From the NCBI GenBank assembly GCA_938008865.1, contig CALLJA010000113.1, positions 1-8,028 of the forward strand: a stretch of 8,028 nt of DNA, given 5' to 3'. Position 1 is the first letter of the stretch; the number at the start of each line of letters is the position of its first letter. The translations under genes were made by a program, and so were the position numbers. The notes under the pieces were generated by a model. That model had not been told where the DNA came from. It made no database searches and saw only the letters and a program-made list of their open reading frames with translations. The DNA is from an uncultured Anaerolineales bacterium. GTDB lineage: Bacteria; Chloroflexota; Anaerolineae; Anaerolineales; Villigracilaceae. This document shows, piece after piece, positions 6,577 to 8,028 of this stretch.

Positions 6577-7218
6577 TCAACTGCGCAGGTCCATGATTTC
6601 CTTACCAGCCAGCTTTTCCTGGATGCGCTGGACGACAGTGTCGAGGTGGCCCGTCTGGTGGACGAAGTCGAGGTCGTCGGTGCGGATGGTCAGGACGGGG
6701 CACAGGTCGAAGGCGGTCAGCCACTCGTCGTAGAAGGAGTCGAGCAGGGCCAGGTAGTCGGCCGAGATGCCTGTCTCCATGTTGCGGGCGCGTCGGCGGA
6801 TGCGGTCCATCAACACGTTGACGGGGGCCTTGAGGTAGATCAACAAGTCGGGGCGCGGCAGCCCCTCCACCACCTGGTCGAACAGGCGGCGGTAGGACAG
6901 GTAATCGCGTTCGGCCAGGTTGCCCATGTGGTGCAGGGCGCGCGCAAAGATGTGCGCGTCTTCGTAGATGCTGCGATCAAGGATGGAGGAACGCGCATCG
7001 CGCGCGGCCTCCAGGTATTGTTCGGCGCGGTGGCCGAGGAAGAAGATCTGCAGGTGGAAGGCCCAGGCGTGCATGTCCGTGTAAAAGTCGGACAGGTAGG
7101 GGTTATCCATCACCGATTCGTATCCCGTCCACCAGCCGAGCCGCGCGCCGATGCGCTCTGTGAGCGAAGTCTTGCCCGCGCCGATATTGCCTGCCACCAG
7201 GACCAGATGTTTTGCCAT
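6577..7218 (-). CDS. Deoxynucleoside kinase (dAK/dGK/TK2-like family)
   Basis: This 213-residue cytosolic enzyme transfers a phosphate from ATP to a deoxynucleoside, the first step of deoxynucleoside salvage. The P-loop GNIGAGKT lies at 10-17, followed by the family's YESVMDNPYL (33-42) with the probable catalytic base E34. The hallmark DRSIYED (81-87) and an arginine-rich lid RIRRRARNME (139-148) complete the active site. The length is typical of bacterial dNK proteins. Substrate preference (dA, dG, dC or broad) cannot be read from these motifs. The ATG start has GAGG 7 nt upstream, and the P-loop position near residue 10 supports it. It is the first gene of an apparent operon with the cNMP-PP2C phosphatase, an unexpected pairing for a salvage enzyme. 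It is divergent from the small membrane protein at 7320. Confidence 0.93.
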   Translation of the reverse strand: MAKHLVLVAGNIGAGKTSLTERIGARLGWWTGYESVMDNPYLSDFYTDMHAWAFHLQIFFLGHRAEQYLEAARDARSSILDRSIYEDAHIFARALHHMGNLAERDYLSYRRLFDQVVEGLPRPDLLIYLKAPVNVLMDRIRRRARNMETGISADYLALLDSFYDEWLTAFDLCPVLTIRTDDLDFVHQTGHLDTVVQRIQEKLAGKEIMDLRS

Positions 7219-7245
7219 TGAGGAACCTCGGAAAAAGTTTCGACA

Positions 7246-7254
7246 AGTATAGCA
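7246..7254 (-). promoter_or_regulatory. Extended -10 promoter for the kinase-phosphatase operon
   Basis: The minus strand reads TGCTATACT, an extended -10. Transcription would start near 7239, about 20 nt before the ATG at 7218. No -35 hexamer is evident. It faces away from the promoter at 7287. Confidence 0.55.
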
Positions 7255-7286
7255 GAAAAGCCTTCGAATAATCCGCCCATTGCAGG

Positions 7287-7292
7287 TATAAT
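7287..7292 (+). promoter_or_regulatory. Consensus -10 box for the 7320 gene pair
   Basis: A perfect TATAAT lies 27 nt before the ATG at 7320, with an expected start near 7299. A weak -35 candidate, TTCGAA (7263-7268), lies 18 nt upstream. Confidence 0.55.
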
Positions 7293-7307
7293 TTCACCAT
7301 CTCATTC

Positions 7308-7312
7308 AAGGA
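7308..7312 (+). promoter_or_regulatory. Ribosome binding site of the 7320 gene
   Basis: AAGGA lies 7 nt before the ATG at 7320, supporting that start for an otherwise unrecognised protein. Confidence 0.6.
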
Positions 7313-7319
7313 TGCTGCA

Positions 7320-7730
7320 ATGCTGAAAATCCGCGACGCTTCGGGCTGGACCATCTTTATCTTTGGCGTACTGGCTCTTTTGCTTGGACTGGTCGGCCTG
7401 ATCCGCCCCGAGATTCTGCTCTCCCTGCTGGGCTTTGAAGTGCTCGACCGCGCCGCGCGCACGGCAGGCGACTATACCATCGTATTCATGACGGCATCCT
7501 CCATGGCGTCCTTCAACATGGGTGTTTATTACATCCTGGCTGCGCTGAACGACTTCAAGAAATTCTACACTTGGACCGTTCCCTTTCGCATCCTGACCTT
7601 CACAGTGTTCACCCTGGTGACCGTGACAGGCCTGGCTCCCGTCCGTTTCTTTGGCGTGGGCCTGTGGGAAGGGTTGGGGGCGGCGGCGACGGGTCTGGCG
7701 CTGTACCTCGAACAGCGCGGAAGGAAGTGA
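7320..7730 (+). CDS. Small four-helix integral membrane protein of unknown function
   Basis: I do not recognise a family with confidence. The 136-residue protein has four hydrophobic segments at about 8-28, 53-76, 85-105 and 110-130. Polar connectors and a basic C-terminal tail (EQRGRK) suggest the tail is cytoplasmic. The size and four-helix layout recall small DoxX-like or BphX-like membrane proteins, but I see no diagnostic motif, so this is only a resemblance. The gene has its own TATAAT and a well-spaced ribosome site, so it is very likely expressed. The next gene starts 5 nt after its stop, implying an operon with the STAS-like protein. It is divergent from the deoxynucleoside kinase operon across a 101-bp intergenic region. 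Confidence 0.85.
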   Translation: MLKIRDASGWTIFIFGVLALLLGLVGLIRPEILLSLLGFEVLDRAARTAGDYTIVFMTASSMASFNMGVYYILAALNDFKKFYTWTVPFRILTFTVFTLVTVTGLAPVRFFGVGLWEGLGAAATGLALYLEQRGRK

Positions 7731-7735
7731 GTCTT

Positions 7736-8028
7736 ATGCGATCCAACTGGCAGGAATACAAAGGCAAGCGGATCTTCTACCAGAACTTCGCAGGCCTCTT
7801 CTACAACGGCGAAGCGGTCAAAGCGGAGTTGAACGAAGTGCAGGAGATCGTGGTCCAGGAGCCGACCAACTCGGTGCTGGTGCTGACGGACCTGCGCGAT
7901 ACCCAGGTGGGCGGCGACGTGCTCTCGGCCATGAACGCAGCCTCGGCCCGCACCAAGGACCACGTCCGCAAGACGGCTGTTCTCGGCGTGACGGGCGTCA
8001 AGCGCACCCTCGGCGACATGCTCTCGCG
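7736..8028 (+). CDS. STAS/SpoIIAA-like protein (3' end beyond window)
   Basis: The first 97 codons are visible and the gene continues past the right edge. The soluble alpha/beta sequence has a strand-rich N-terminus (KRIFYQNFAGLF, 11-22), then SVLVLTDLRDT (46-56), a helix (GGDVLSAMNAASARTK) and KTAVLGVTGVKRTLGDM (79-95). This order and the hydrophobic strand ending in D-x-R-D resemble a family of small STAS- or SpoIIAA-like proteins, where an anti-sigma-antagonist fold is suspected. I assign it by pattern only. No phospho-acceptor serine can be chosen with confidence from the visible part. A ribosome site AAGGA (7721-7725) overlaps the end of the upstream gene, 10 nt before the ATG. It is cotranscribed with the four-helix membrane protein and could be its cytosolic partner, or a target of the nearby PP2C phosphatase (inference). 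Confidence 0.7.
   Translation, partial: MRSNWQEYKGKRIFYQNFAGLFYNGEAVKAELNEVQEIVVQEPTNSVLVLTDLRDTQVGGDVLSAMNAASARTKDHVRKTAVLGVTGVKRTLGDMLS

Noticed and set aside
5319..6596. A 425-codon plus-strand open frame opposite the phosphatase
   Set aside because: It is the longest antisense frame in the window, but it mirrors the codon bias of the cNMP-PP2C gene and shows no motif or start signal.
7263..7268. TTCGAA palindrome midway between the two divergent promoters
   Set aside because: A 6-bp palindrome is too short to call as an operator. I kept it only as a weak -35 candidate.

Overview
The window is 8 kb of GC-rich, gene-dense bacterial DNA, cut at both ends. Codon third positions are strongly G/C-biased throughout. 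The gene repertoire fits an environmental member of the Chloroflexota, perhaps Anaerolineae: a Yip1-domain membrane protein paired with a MacB/LolD-type ABC ATPase, a 7TM-PAS-GGDEF protein, a cNMP-binding PP2C phosphatase, a PIG-L deacetylase and a deoxynucleoside kinase. The taxon is an inference from gene types and style, not from a marker gene. I see no rRNA, tRNA, CRISPR array, insertion sequence or phage gene, and no intergenic gap longer than about 110 bp.

Layout. (1) Minus strand, 1-1403: a Yip1-family membrane protein followed, after a 3-nt gap, by an ABC ATPase that runs off the left edge. An extended -10 promoter lies just upstream, and a perfect 11-bp inverted repeat lies upstream of that. 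(2) Minus strand, 1529-2380: a PIG-L zinc deacetylase, divergent from (3). (3) Plus strand, 2473-4020: a 7TM-PAS-diguanylate cyclase with an intact active site and I-site. (4) Plus strand, 4104-5246: a PLP enzyme of cysteine/methionine trans-sulfuration. Its leader holds a hairpin plus U-tract, and a strong intrinsic terminator follows the gene. (5) Minus strand, 5310-7218: a deoxynucleoside kinase followed 34 nt later by a cNMP-binding-domain/SpoIIE-type phosphatase, apparently one operon. (6) Plus strand, 7320 to the right edge, divergent from (5): a small four-helix membrane protein, then 5 nt later a soluble STAS/SpoIIAA-like protein cut by the window end.

The common theme is signalling. 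One gene makes c-di-GMP. Another has a cyclic-nucleotide pocket driving a protein phosphatase of the kind that acts on STAS anti-sigma-antagonists. A STAS-like protein lies on the other side of the divergent promoter region. Whether these parts form one circuit is not shown by the sequence. Four of the six inferred promoters share an extended -10 (TG-n-TAnnnT) and have no recognisable -35. Most of the window is ordinary core or accessory metabolism and signalling. The least explained parts are the kinase/phosphatase operon, the leader hairpin of the trans-sulfuration gene, two palindromes and the two small right-edge genes.
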